A stretch of 64,000 nucleotides of DNA, taken from positions 867,987 through 931,986 of the forward strand of contig HG799464.1 in NCBI GenBank assembly GCA_000531095.1, written 5' to 3'. The notes beneath the pieces are model-generated. The model was not told where the DNA came from. It made no database searches and worked only from the letters and a program-made list of their open reading frames with translations. Below are positions 1-9,274 of this stretch, piece after piece. Positions within the stretch are counted from its first letter, which is position 1. Each line of letters opens with the position of its first letter. The translations under genes and the position numbers were made by a program. This stretch comes from Gemmata massiliana. GTDB taxonomy: Bacteria; Planctomycetota; Planctomycetia; Gemmatales; Gemmataceae.

Positions 1-187
1 GCGGGAACGGCAGGTCGCGGCGCCGCGTAAAATAGAACAGCACCAGCGGAATCGAAACGTAGGCCAACCAGATCAAAAAGTCGCTGGTCGCGTGCAGCCA
101 GATCAGGGCGGGGGTCCAACCGCTTCCACCCTCCCCGCGGCGCGTGAAGTCCGCGGGGTCGAACAGGCCGGTGAGTACCTCGAACAT
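1..187 (-). CDS. Membrane sensor histidine kinase, N-terminal fragment (cut by window edge)
   Basis: Reading leftwards from an ATG at 187, the first 62 codons give a short polar start followed by a membrane stretch (WLHATSDFLIWLAY, then VSIPLVLFYF) and the charged stop-transfer TRRRDLPFP. This 'LHxxSDxLIxLAYxSIPxxLxYFxRRRxDLPF' pattern is the usual N-terminal membrane anchor of many planctomycete and cyanobacterial PAS/hybrid sensor kinases; that assignment is from family knowledge, because the kinase core lies outside the window. The gene is divergent from the sigma-54 response regulator at 407, and the 219-bp gap between them would hold both promoters. The two could be a kinase-regulator pair, but this cannot be shown here. 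Confidence 0.65.
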   Translation of the reverse strand, partial: MFEVLTGLFDPADFTRRGEGGSGWTPALIWLHATSDFLIWLAYVSIPLVLFYFTRRRDLPFP

Positions 188-406
188 GGCTCCCCTGGGT
201 CGGGCGAAGGGCCGAACGGGTCGGCGCAACCGGCACACTCCGTGTACCGTGACGCCGAACGGCGGGCGCGGCTGCTCTTATTTGTGTCGACCCAGAATTC
301 GGAACGCAACGGATCCGAAAACACTCGGGTCAAAGTGCGGGTGTGTTCCACAGGACCAGTCCGGGGTGTAGAATACACGAGCAGACAATCAACGTGGGAA
401 CAGCGC
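188..406. promoter_or_regulatory. Divergent intergenic region between sensor kinase and response regulator
   Basis: This 219-bp gap separates two divergent starts (187 on minus, 407 on plus). An open frame runs through it on the plus strand, but it has no family-like sequence and the response regulator similarity starts only after 407. No clear -24/-12 element was identified by eye. Confidence 0.35.
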
Positions 407-1861
<1,455 letters not shown>

Positions 1862-1954
1862 GCGGTGAAGTGCGCAACACTCGGCACTGCTCCTGCCAGT
1901 GATCCTGGGACGGCGGGCGAAAACCCGCGATCATGCTCTCACAATAAGCTCACC

Positions 1955-1985
1955 AAAAAGGCGGACGAGACCATTCTCGTCCGCC
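1955..1985 (-). terminator. Rho-independent terminator of the DUF1559 gene
   Basis: An 11-bp perfect stem (1960-1970 with 1975-1985, loop CCAT) is followed on the minus strand by a run of five T (1959-1955). It lies 43 bp beyond the stop codon of the DUF1559 gene ending at 2029 and may also help end transcription of the convergent regulator gene. Confidence 0.75.
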
Positions 1986-2028
1986 CTTGTGTTTAGTTAC
2001 TGCACCGTTCGTGTTCCAGAGAAAGACG

Positions 2029-3940
2029 TCACTTCGGCGCTACTTTCACGGCCGGCGGAGGAGCCGTGCGCGCCCCGAGTGGCGGGCGATTGGAGCCTGC
2101 TGCGTCCTCGGGATCGACGGTCACTTCGCCCCCGTCGATCGTGACATACGGCCAGAACAATTCCGGTTTGAGGTTGGTCGGGAACAAGCTCACGCTACCG
2201 TCGAAGCGCAGCGCTGGGGTGCGGTCCCAGCCCTTGTCGCCGAGTGGAGGAACCGCCCCACCGAACGGCAGGTCTGCGGGCTTCGACCAGATGACGCCCT
2301 CACCGGCTTCGATCACGGCGAGCGTGTTCGAGGTGCCGTCGTGGATCGATGTGATCGCGAGACCAGTCTTTTCCCCCTGCCGCAGCCACGGGCGCCCGAA
2401 AATTCCCTTTGGCTGCCCCTTTTGCGGATCAGAACCAATGAATCCCTGATAGAACGTCTCGCCCTTCGCATGGTCCCGGTCGGGCGCGAGGTACACCTTC
2501 GGCATCTTCTCGATGAGCGCCTTGTTGTTCGGGCCGTCCCACGCCTCGTCCATCTTGAACTGCCGGTAAAGATTGTCCTGTTCCAGATACGGCAGCAGGT
2601 GAACGCGCCAACTGAGTAGCACTTCGCCCTTCGGCCCGTAGACGTTCGTAGGGAACCGGCCGTTTGCGTCGTGATAACTGTGAAGCGCGATGCCGATCAT
2701 TTTCAGGTTGTTCATCCGCTGCTCGGCCTTCTTACGGCTCTGAACGGCCTGGAGCAAATCACCGAACGCCTTCGACGCGACCGGACCGGCATCGACCTCG
2801 GTGCTCGCGAGCACAGCCGCACCTTCGGTCTTCACGCTGACCTTCTTCAAGCTCGCGGCGAACGTGCTCACGATCGGCGCCGCGGACTTCTCGAACGGCC
2901 GGCGGCTCTCCTTCATCTCCGCGGCCCACTCGTTCAGCTTCTCGGCGACCGTCCCGATGCCCTCTTCGAGCACCGGCGCGGCCCTCTTCGCAGCCGTCGC
3001 GTCGTCGAACGTGAGCGTCAGTTTGAGTTTCGCGGACTCGTTGAGGTCGCCCGTAATGACCGCGTTGCGCGCCGCCAGGAGCGCGGTGTACGGCACCAGA
3101 TCGCGCGGCACGTGGCGATCGAATTCGCGGAACAGCGGCGACAGGTGAACGCCCGCCGCGAACGTGTGGTTCCCCGCGGCCGCGAGCGCGTCGGCGAGCG
3201 GCCCGGTCGCGTTCTTCTTCAGGCTCGCGCCGAGCAGGGCCAACCGTGTGAGTTCGCCGTTCCGCTCCCCCGGGAGAAACACAAGCGTGCGGTCGTCCAC
3301 CAGGAACAGCACCGAGAACACGTTGCGTGCGAGCGAGTAGCACAACGGTTCCGCGTCTCCACCGTCCGCAGTCGCCGAGCACGAGTCCGCGTCCTTGGGA
3401 TCGGGAACCACTTCGACCGGGCGCTCGACGGGAGTAGGCGACTTCGCCTCGATTCGCGGCGGGGCACCACCAAAAGCACGCTGACCGGGGAGCAAATGGC
3501 TCTCGAATACCGGTTCGGCCTTCAGGTTCTTCAGCACGCGGACTTCGTTGAATGGGGCGGTCGTGGTCACGACCAGGATCGGCTCCGCCCCACCGTGCGG
3601 CACGAGGCGCGGCCAGAACAGCGTGACGCGATCGATCTCCATCGGCGAAACACCGATCACTTCGGTCAGCCCCGCGAAGCGCGTCCGGTTGCTTTTCGCG
3701 AGTTTGCGCGAAGTACGGCCTTTCAAAATCGGGGTTGCGCGCGAGGTCAGAAAACCTTTGAGCGTGACGAACGCGCCGGCCGACTTTCGGCACGACCGGC
3801 AGTGCGGAAGCCGCTGGTGACGCCTCACCGGGTCCGCTTCCCGGTAAAGGTGGTTGTTGTGCGGTCGAGGGTGCGTACAGGGATAGCCCGGCTATCAGCG
3901 CCAGCCCGGGCAGGAGTCGTGCCTGGATCACGGTGAACAC
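2029..3940 (-). CDS. DUF1559 domain protein with frameshifted 5' end
   Basis: The long open frame (2029 to 3828) carries a DUF1559 domain (RMNNLKMIGIALHSYHDANG, ISSxHDGTSNTL-like TSIHDGTSNTLAVIEAGE, then RFDGSVSLFP). It is a diverged paralogue of the next gene upstream (4000-5613). Aligning the two shows that the true N-terminus is spread over two frames. A GTG at 3940 starts a signal peptide (ARLLPGLALIAGLSL) in another frame, the frame then changes three times between about 3786 and 3665, and only then settles. Each change fits an extra base in a short homopolymer (AAA, AAA/TTTT, GGGG). Repaired, the protein reads VPKSAGAFVTLKVSDLARNP, matching the paralogue. It is either a decaying copy or a set of sequence errors. 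DUF1559 proteins are abundant, mostly exported planctomycete proteins of unknown role. Confidence 0.75.
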
Positions 3941-3999
3941 CTCGGGAAGAGGTCGGTGTTGAGTGTGAAGCGGCGGCTCACGTTGACCGCCGCACCCGA

Positions 4000-5613
4000 T
4001 TACGGCAGGTTGATGACTTCGCCGCCCTGAATCGTGACGAGTGAGCGGAGCGTTTGTTCCCCGACCTTGCTCGGCCGGAGGATACGAACGCTCCCGTCAC
4101 CCATCGCAGCGATGAACTTGTCCGCGTCCTTGTCGCCGAGTTGCGGGAACGGGATCTTGCCGTCGAACGCGAGCACGTCCGGCTTGTACCACGGCACCGC
4201 TTCACCGGCTTCGACGATCATGAACGTGTTGCTCGTACCGTCGGTGATCTCAGTAACTCGCGGCCCCTTTTGTCCTTCCGTGAGCAACGGGCGATCGGTC
4301 CCCTTCGCGCCCTTTGGAAGAGTGAAGATGCGGAAGTACGTGTGCCCCTTCGGGGCCGGGCGCCCCGGGATCTCGAACACCTTCGGCATCTCCATCGCTT
4401 CGAGCTTCTTCAGGTTGGCGGGATCGTCCCAGGATTTCGTGAGGTCGAGCACCTTATACAAATTGTCCTGCTCGATGTACGGGAGGATTTGGACGCGCCA
4501 GCTCCACGCGGGCGGTTTATCGCCGAACGGATACACGTCACTCGGGAAGAATCCCAACGCGCTTTCGTAGTTGTACATCCCGAGCGCGAGTTGCTTGAGG
4601 TTGTTGAGCCCGCGTGCGCTGTTTGCGGCGGCCGCGTAGGACTTGGGCAGCGCCGTGGCGATCTTCGCGATTGCGTCCTGGTAGGGCAGGTCGGCGGTCG
4701 CGAAGACATCAACCCCGTTGGCCTCGATCTTTGCCGCTTTCAGGACCGCGATAAACACTCCGAGCAGCGCGTGTTCGGCCGAGTCCTCTTTCTCCTTGCG
4801 GCTCGCAAGCCCCTTCTCGGCTGCGTCCGTGATCTCACTCACCCCCTCCTTGAGGACAGGTGCCGCGCGTTGCGCGCTCGCCTCGTTGGGGAACGTGATC
4901 TTCAACGCGCCTCGCGCGGTCTTGTCGAAATCCGCCGCGAACGTCACCGTGCGTGCTTTGAGGAGGGAAACATAGGGTGCCAGTTCTCTGATCTCAGAGG
5001 CTCGCGCGAACTCAGCGAGCGGGCGGGCGTCGAGTGCGAACGCGATGTCGTGCTTCGCGGCGTCGGCCAGTGCGACCGCCAGCGGGCCGTCCGTCTTTTT
5101 CGCAACGAGCTGGCCGACCAGTCCGGCGAGTGTGAATTGACCGCGTTCGGGGACGTACAGCACGGTGCGGTCATCAGCCAACACGATCAGCGAGAACGCG
5201 CCGCCCTTGGTGCGAATGACGTTGCTGTGCGCTCGCGATTCGCGTTCGCCGTTCAAGAGTTTGATTAATTTCGCTTCGTTGTACGGCTTCTTCGTCGTGA
5301 CGAGCAGCAAAGGTTCCGGATCGCGCATCAGGGCCGGTACGAACACCGTCAGGCGCTCGATGTCGCCCATCGGCACGCCGATCGCGTCTTCCGTGGGGCC
5401 GGACTTTTGTGCGACGAACCAGTCGCGGAGCGGCTTGAAGTCGGGGTTGTCCCACAATTTCCCGACGTTCACCGTGAAGAACGCGAACGAGTCGGTGGGA
5501 ACCCCTGCGAGTGCCTCTGGTTTCGCAACCTGGGCAGGCGGCTGTGAGATCGCCGGGGGTGCCGTGGCCGAAACAAGCAAGAGCGGCACAAACAACGCGA
5601 GACGGGTGCGCAT
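4000..5613 (-). CDS. DUF1559 domain protein (intact tandem paralogue)
   Basis: This 537-residue protein begins at the ATG at 5613 with a clear Sec signal peptide (RLALFVPLLLVSATAPPAIS). An N-terminal half of about 320 residues lacks recognisable motifs, and a C-terminal DUF1559 part starts at GLNNLKQLALGMYNYESAL and ends with TEITDGTSNTFMIVEAGE and MGDGSVRIL. Unlike the DUF1559 protein at 26984 it has no prepilin helix, so it is an exported form. The gene sits 59 bp upstream of the related gene at 2029-3940 on the same strand, so a tandem duplication is likely. The biochemical role of this family is unknown. The longer frame upstream of 5613 is rejected because it would mask the signal peptide. 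Confidence 0.85.
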   Translation of the reverse strand: MRTRLALFVPLLLVSATAPPAISQPPAQVAKPEALAGVPTDSFAFFTVNVGKLWDNPDFKPLRDWFVAQKSGPTEDAIGVPMGDIERLTVFVPALMRDPEPLLLVTTKKPYNEAKLIKLLNGERESRAHSNVIRTKGGAFSLIVLADDRTVLYVPERGQFTLAGLVGQLVAKKTDGPLAVALADAAKHDIAFALDARPLAEFARASEIRELAPYVSLLKARTVTFAADFDKTARGALKITFPNEASAQRAAPVLKEGVSEITDAAEKGLASRKEKEDSAEHALLGVFIAVLKAAKIEANGVDVFATADLPYQDAIAKIATALPKSYAAAANSARGLNNLKQLALGMYNYESALGFFPSDVYPFGDKPPAWSWRVQILPYIEQDNLYKVLDLTKSWDDPANLKKLEAMEMPKVFEIPGRPAPKGHTYFRIFTLPKGAKGTDRPLLTEGQKGPRVTEITDGTSNTFMIVEAGEAVPWYKPDVLAFDGKIPFPQLGDKDADKFIAAMGDGSVRILRPSKVGEQTLRSLVTIQGGEVINLP

Positions 5614-5734
5614 AAGAGAACTCCGAGAGCGAGACGTGCGGGGCCGCCGGTCCCAGAGATAATACCGCGAAGCGCGCGCCGGGGCCAACACCCACCAACG
5701 GGCTTTATCACGTCTTCACACCGGAGTCATTTCA

Positions 5735-7156
5735 TCAATATGCGTGTTTCTGCTTTGAAAAGAGCATGCGCCAGACCGTGAGGAACACGATCCGCAGATC
5801 AAAAAGTGGGTTCCAGTGACTGATGTAATAGAGGTCGAACTGGACGCGCTTGCGGAGCGACGAGTTGCCGCGCCAGCCGTTTACCTGCGCCCACCCGGTG
5901 ATACCGGCCTTCACCGCATGACGTGCGTTGTAGTTGGGGATCGACTTCGCGAACTGCCGCACGAACACCGGGCGCTCCGGGCGCGGGCCGACGATGCTCA
6001 TGTCGCCCCACAATACGTTGAAGAATTGTGGGAGTTCGTCCATGTTCGTGGCCCGAAGCACGGCCCCCAGGCGCGTGCGCCGCGGATCGTTCTTCGCGGT
6101 CATTTGCGGACCGTTGGCTTCCGCGTCCACTCGCAGCGAACGGAACTTCATCATCATGAACGAGCGCCCGTTCAGACCGCACCGCTCTTGCCGATAGAGA
6201 ACCGGACCGGGACTGGTGAGTTTGACGAGAGCGGCGATCAGCGCCATCAGTGGAGCGGTCAGCGTGATCGCGATGAGCGCGAGCACGATGTCCATCGCGC
6301 GTTTCACGATCACGTTCAGCCCGTGGTGCGGGTTCTCGCGCAGCCCGACCACCGTCATGCCGTGGATCTGCGTCGTGGTGAACGTCATCCCCGCCACGGC
6401 GGGAAGATCCGCGATAAGTTGTACGTCCACGACCGTTTGCGACAGGGCCGTGAACACCCGGCGCGCGTCCGCGTAGCGGTTCAGCGGGAGCGCGACGAAA
6501 ACGTGTTCGATGTGGTGTTTCTCGACGAGTTGCGGCAGTTCCGCGAGCGAGCCGAGGAGCGGCAAATCGGCCCCGGAACCGCGGTGCCCTTCGTCCTCGA
6601 CATACCCCACGGGTTGAATGCCGGACCAGTTCACCGCGCGCAGCGTGCGGACCGTGCGCCGCGCGAGCCGACCCGTCCCGACGATGAGCGCGTGGCTCTG
6701 GTTCACCCCGCGTGCGCGTAACCGGCGCATCCCGGTCCAACTGATGCGCCGGGCGATGAGCAGGGAACAGAGGGTGCCCACGGCGAACATCACCATCGCG
6801 CCGCGGGACTCGTACTGGGCTTGCCGGGCGAAACTGGTCGCCATCACGAGCAGGGCCATCAGCCCGACGCCGCGCGCCGCGGCCGCAAGCTCCTCGCGGA
6901 ACCGGCGCAACCGGTGGACCTCGTACATCCCCGCGAACCGGTACGCGATCCCCGCCACGAGCATAATGAGTGGGAGCGTTCGCAGATACAGGGTGAAATC
7001 TGGGACACCCCGGTGCGCGGTGAACAGTCCGGAGTAGAACCGCACCGAGTATGCGGCAAGCCACGTTCCCGCGGTGAGGACGACGTCCCACACGAAGAAC
7101 CAAGCGACGAGCGACTGACTGACACGGCGAACCATCGGGCGCCCCTGCCCTTCCAT
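5735..7156 (-). CDS. Polyprenyl-phosphate sugar-1-phosphate transferase (WcaJ/CpsE type)
   Basis: The protein (about 473 residues from ATG 7156; ATG 7135 is also possible) has the layout of initiating exopolysaccharide phosphosugar transferases. About five hydrophobic segments come first, then a CoA-binding-like Rossmann middle (ALIVGTGRLARRT), then a last membrane helix (MDIVLALIAITLTAPLMALI) and the catalytic sugar-transferase domain. That domain has the diagnostic KFRSLRVDAE, TNMDELPQFFNVLWGDMSIVGPRPERP and ITGWAQVNGWRG. The expected reaction is transfer of a hexose-1-phosphate from UDP-sugar to undecaprenyl phosphate at the inner membrane. No other capsule genes are adjacent; the surface-glycan-like operon at 59-63 kb is a distant candidate partner. 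Confidence 0.92.
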   Translation of the reverse strand: MEGQGRPMVRRVSQSLVAWFFVWDVVLTAGTWLAAYSVRFYSGLFTAHRGVPDFTLYLRTLPLIMLVAGIAYRFAGMYEVHRLRRFREELAAAARGVGLMALLVMATSFARQAQYESRGAMVMFAVGTLCSLLIARRISWTGMRRLRARGVNQSHALIVGTGRLARRTVRTLRAVNWSGIQPVGYVEDEGHRGSGADLPLLGSLAELPQLVEKHHIEHVFVALPLNRYADARRVFTALSQTVVDVQLIADLPAVAGMTFTTTQIHGMTVVGLRENPHHGLNVIVKRAMDIVLALIAITLTAPLMALIAALVKLTSPGPVLYRQERCGLNGRSFMMMKFRSLRVDAEANGPQMTAKNDPRRTRLGAVLRATNMDELPQFFNVLWGDMSIVGPRPERPVFVRQFAKSIPNYNARHAVKAGITGWAQVNGWRGNSSLRKRVQFDLYYISHWNPLFDLRIVFLTVWRMLFSKQKHAY

Positions 7157-7217
7157 TCTGCGGCGCCATCTTGGCGCGCGGTCCGAAACGGTAGCACCCG
7201 CGCCGCGCCGCGTCAAG

Positions 7218-7457
7218 ATGGGTAGAATTCCCATCGACACCGCGCGACCGCCGCGCTCAGTTCCAGTGCCCGAGGACCGACCCGTGCCGAACTCCGATCA
7301 GTTGCTCGCGAAGCTTTATGCGCTGCGTAAGGATTACGCCGACGATCCCGAAGACGAGACGTATCAGGCGCTGCACCACGCATTTCTGTTCATCAGCTAC
7401 AACATGGCCGCGTTCAAGGACTACGTGAAGAAGGAAGCCGAGAAGGAAGAGAAATAA
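7218..7457 (+). CDS. Small conserved-looking hypothetical protein
   Basis: The frame encodes 79 residues from ATG 7218, but the first 22 look non-coding, and a GTG at 7284 (57 residues, starting VPNSDQLLAKLYALRKDY) is the likelier start. The product is a charged, mostly helical, soluble peptide ending in KKEAEKEEK. It is divergent from the phosphosugar transferase at 7156. No function is recognised. Confidence 0.5.
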   Translation: MGRIPIDTARPPRSVPVPEDRPVPNSDQLLAKLYALRKDYADDPEDETYQALHHAFLFISYNMAAFKDYVKKEAEKEEK

Positions 7458-7769
7458 CAGAGATTTCGCTCACCGACGGGGCCGTTTAACGTGTGAAAGT
7501 GAGCAGGTATGGGGCACACCCGTGCGTGTCAACGCGCGGGGTGGAATTACACAACAACGAGAACCCAACGAGGTTGCGCCGGGGCATTCTCTGATTCGTG
7601 GCTGAGCGTGTCTCGTTTGAGGAACGGGCGTCCCGGCAGTAGTGCGAAGAACCGGGGGAGCCGGTCGTCTTGGCTCAACACCGCGGCCCGCAGTTGCAGG
7701 GGGCTTGTGCTGAATCTTGTGTCAGGAAGGCGGGGTGGTTATTCCCCATCCTTCTTGCCTTACGGCTCT
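7458..7769. other. Intergenic region between convergent genes
   Basis: This 312-bp stretch lies between two convergent stops. An imperfect GC-rich hairpin followed by pyrimidine-rich sequence occurs near 7725-7765 and may act as a bidirectional terminator. No gene is supported on either strand. Confidence 0.3.
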
Positions 7770-9173
7770 TCATTTCTGCAGTTCCGCGCGCAATTTCGCT
7801 TCGAGTTCGTCGGCCCGGTCGATGTTTCGCGCGCGGATGTCGTTGACCTCCCAGCGATCATCGGGCTTCTCGTACAGCAGCGGCTCGCGCGGAGCATCAC
7901 CTTCGGGCACGCGGACCGGCACCAACAGGGCCGAATCTTCCGTGCGAATGGCAATTTCGGCCGCGTCACCGAGTTCGAGTTTCGTGCAGACGAAGGTGCG
8001 CGATGATTCCGCTTCGCCGTGCGCGAGCGGGAGAAGGCTGAAACCGCGAGAGTTGATAGGTGGAGTAGTCCCGAAGAGTGCGTGAAGGGTGTGGAACACG
8101 TCCGGCGGTTGCGTGAAGCCCAACACACGGCGCCCGGCTTGTTTCCCTTGGGGGAGGCGCATGATAAGAGGCAGGTGGACGAATTCTTCATGAAGCCAGG
8201 GGCGGTGCAACCCGATCTGCCCGTGTTCGCCGAGCGGGTGACCGTAATCCGATGTCACGACCCACGCTGCGGATTGGTCCAGCCCGCGCTCGCGCAGGTG
8301 CTCGAAAAGGCCACCGAGTTCGGCGTCGAGTTTCGTCACGACGGCTGCGAATGTGCGGTGCAGCCAGTCCCAGGCGTCGAGATCGCCCCGGTCGAATGGT
8401 CCGGTAGGCGGGTCGGCGAACGGTGTTACCGGTTCCTCTTCGGGCAATGGCTGAGGATCAGTTTCGACCTCAACGTCCGGCTCCTCAAGATCCTCAGTTT
8501 CGTGTTCAGCGACTTCCCCCTCACCGTCAATTTCGTCCGCGTTGTCCGGGTCATCCTCGCTTTGGTGGTCCGAATCCTCTTCGGGTTCCAGCTCCTCCGT
8601 GTCTTCCAAGTACGCTTCAAACACGTCCTGTTGCACGTCCCACGGCGGAATGAGTCGATCGGTCTCGACCCAGAGCAGGAAATCGGGAACGTCCGCGAGT
8701 CGATCGAGGATCGCGGGGAACGTGCGGAGCAACGCTTCGAGCGGGGAATCATCGGTCGCTTGCGGTCGGGCGTCGAACACTTCGTCCCAGCCGGCGTAGA
8801 ACCAGTCGGGAGCGTCCGTATCGGGGTGATTCGCGCGAATGAGAATGGATCGGGGAGCAGAACCTAACCCCCTACCCTCCTTCCCTAGGAAGGAAGGGGG
8901 AACAGAACCAAACGCAACCGGCGCCACGCCGCTCTCACTGCTTTTAAGCCCCTCTCCATTTAGGGGAGGGGTTGGGGAGGGGTTCGAGCCACAACCTGCC
9001 CCCAGCCACGCCCGGCGCGCGGCGGTCGGTTCGGGGCAGTCACTGATGTGCCGGTCGAACGTGACGGCTTCGGACGCGAGGCGGTCGAGGTGCGGGGTGC
9101 CGACCCAATCGTTACCGTAAGCGCCCAGCCAACTGGCCGGGCACCCGTTCAGTGCGAAGAAGATGACTTTCAT
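7770..9173 (-). CDS. Sulfatase/alkaline-phosphatase-superfamily-like protein, degenerate, with inserted repeat
   Basis: The 467-residue product starts like planctomycete sulfatase-like proteins (LNGCPASWLGAYGNDWVGTP, HLDRLASEAVTFDRHISDCP) and later has the superfamily metal-site region VVTSDYGHPLGEHGQIG and a C-terminal arylsulfatase-like tail. The formylglycine motif C-x-P-S-R is absent: the equivalent stretch reads CPEPTAARRAWLG, so sulfatase catalysis is doubtful. The N-terminal metal-binding DD is also replaced by ALNG. Two insertions are visible. Residues about 63-105 are encoded by a GC-rich hairpin repeat (see 8859-8987). Residues about 185-250 form a very acidic Glu/Asp-rich segment. 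No signal peptide is evident. The call is to the fold family, not to a substrate. Confidence 0.7.
   Translation of the reverse strand: MKVIFFALNGCPASWLGAYGNDWVGTPHLDRLASEAVTFDRHISDCPEPTAARRAWLGAGCGSNPSPTPPLNGEGLKSSESGVAPVAFGSVPPSFLGKEGRGLGSAPRSILIRANHPDTDAPDWFYAGWDEVFDARPQATDDSPLEALLRTFPAILDRLADVPDFLLWVETDRLIPPWDVQQDVFEAYLEDTEELEPEEDSDHQSEDDPDNADEIDGEGEVAEHETEDLEEPDVEVETDPQPLPEEEPVTPFADPPTGPFDRGDLDAWDWLHRTFAAVVTKLDAELGGLFEHLRERGLDQSAAWVVTSDYGHPLGEHGQIGLHRPWLHEEFVHLPLIMRLPQGKQAGRRVLGFTQPPDVFHTLHALFGTTPPINSRGFSLLPLAHGEAESSRTFVCTKLELGDAAEIAIRTEDSALLVPVRVPEGDAPREPLLYEKPDDRWEVNDIRARNIDRADELEAKLRAELQK
8859..8987 (-). repeat. Double-hairpin repeat inserted in frame in the sulfatase-like gene
   Basis: Two GC-rich imperfect hairpins (around 8869-8901 and 8946-8983) flank about 45 bp. 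On the minus strand they are read as SNPSPTPPLNGEGLK and SFLGKEGRGLGS. Peptides of this kind are typical translations of short interspersed hairpin repeats found in many GC-rich and cyanobacterial genomes. The block equals about 43 codons, so the reading frame is kept and the repeat is translated. Confidence 0.65.
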
Positions 9174-9274
9174 ACGAGACGGATTCTTCCGGGTGCGAGT
9201 AGGTTCGCGAAGACTATTCTCTGCGGTCTTTGATGATAAGCTAGCGGGGTCCGTATCAGGACGGGAGGTTCAGC

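Noticed and set aside
92..406. Upstream extension of the sigma-54 regulator
   Set aside because: No similarity to receiver proteins, overlaps the kinase start on the other strand, and the ATG at 407 immediately precedes the receiver domain.
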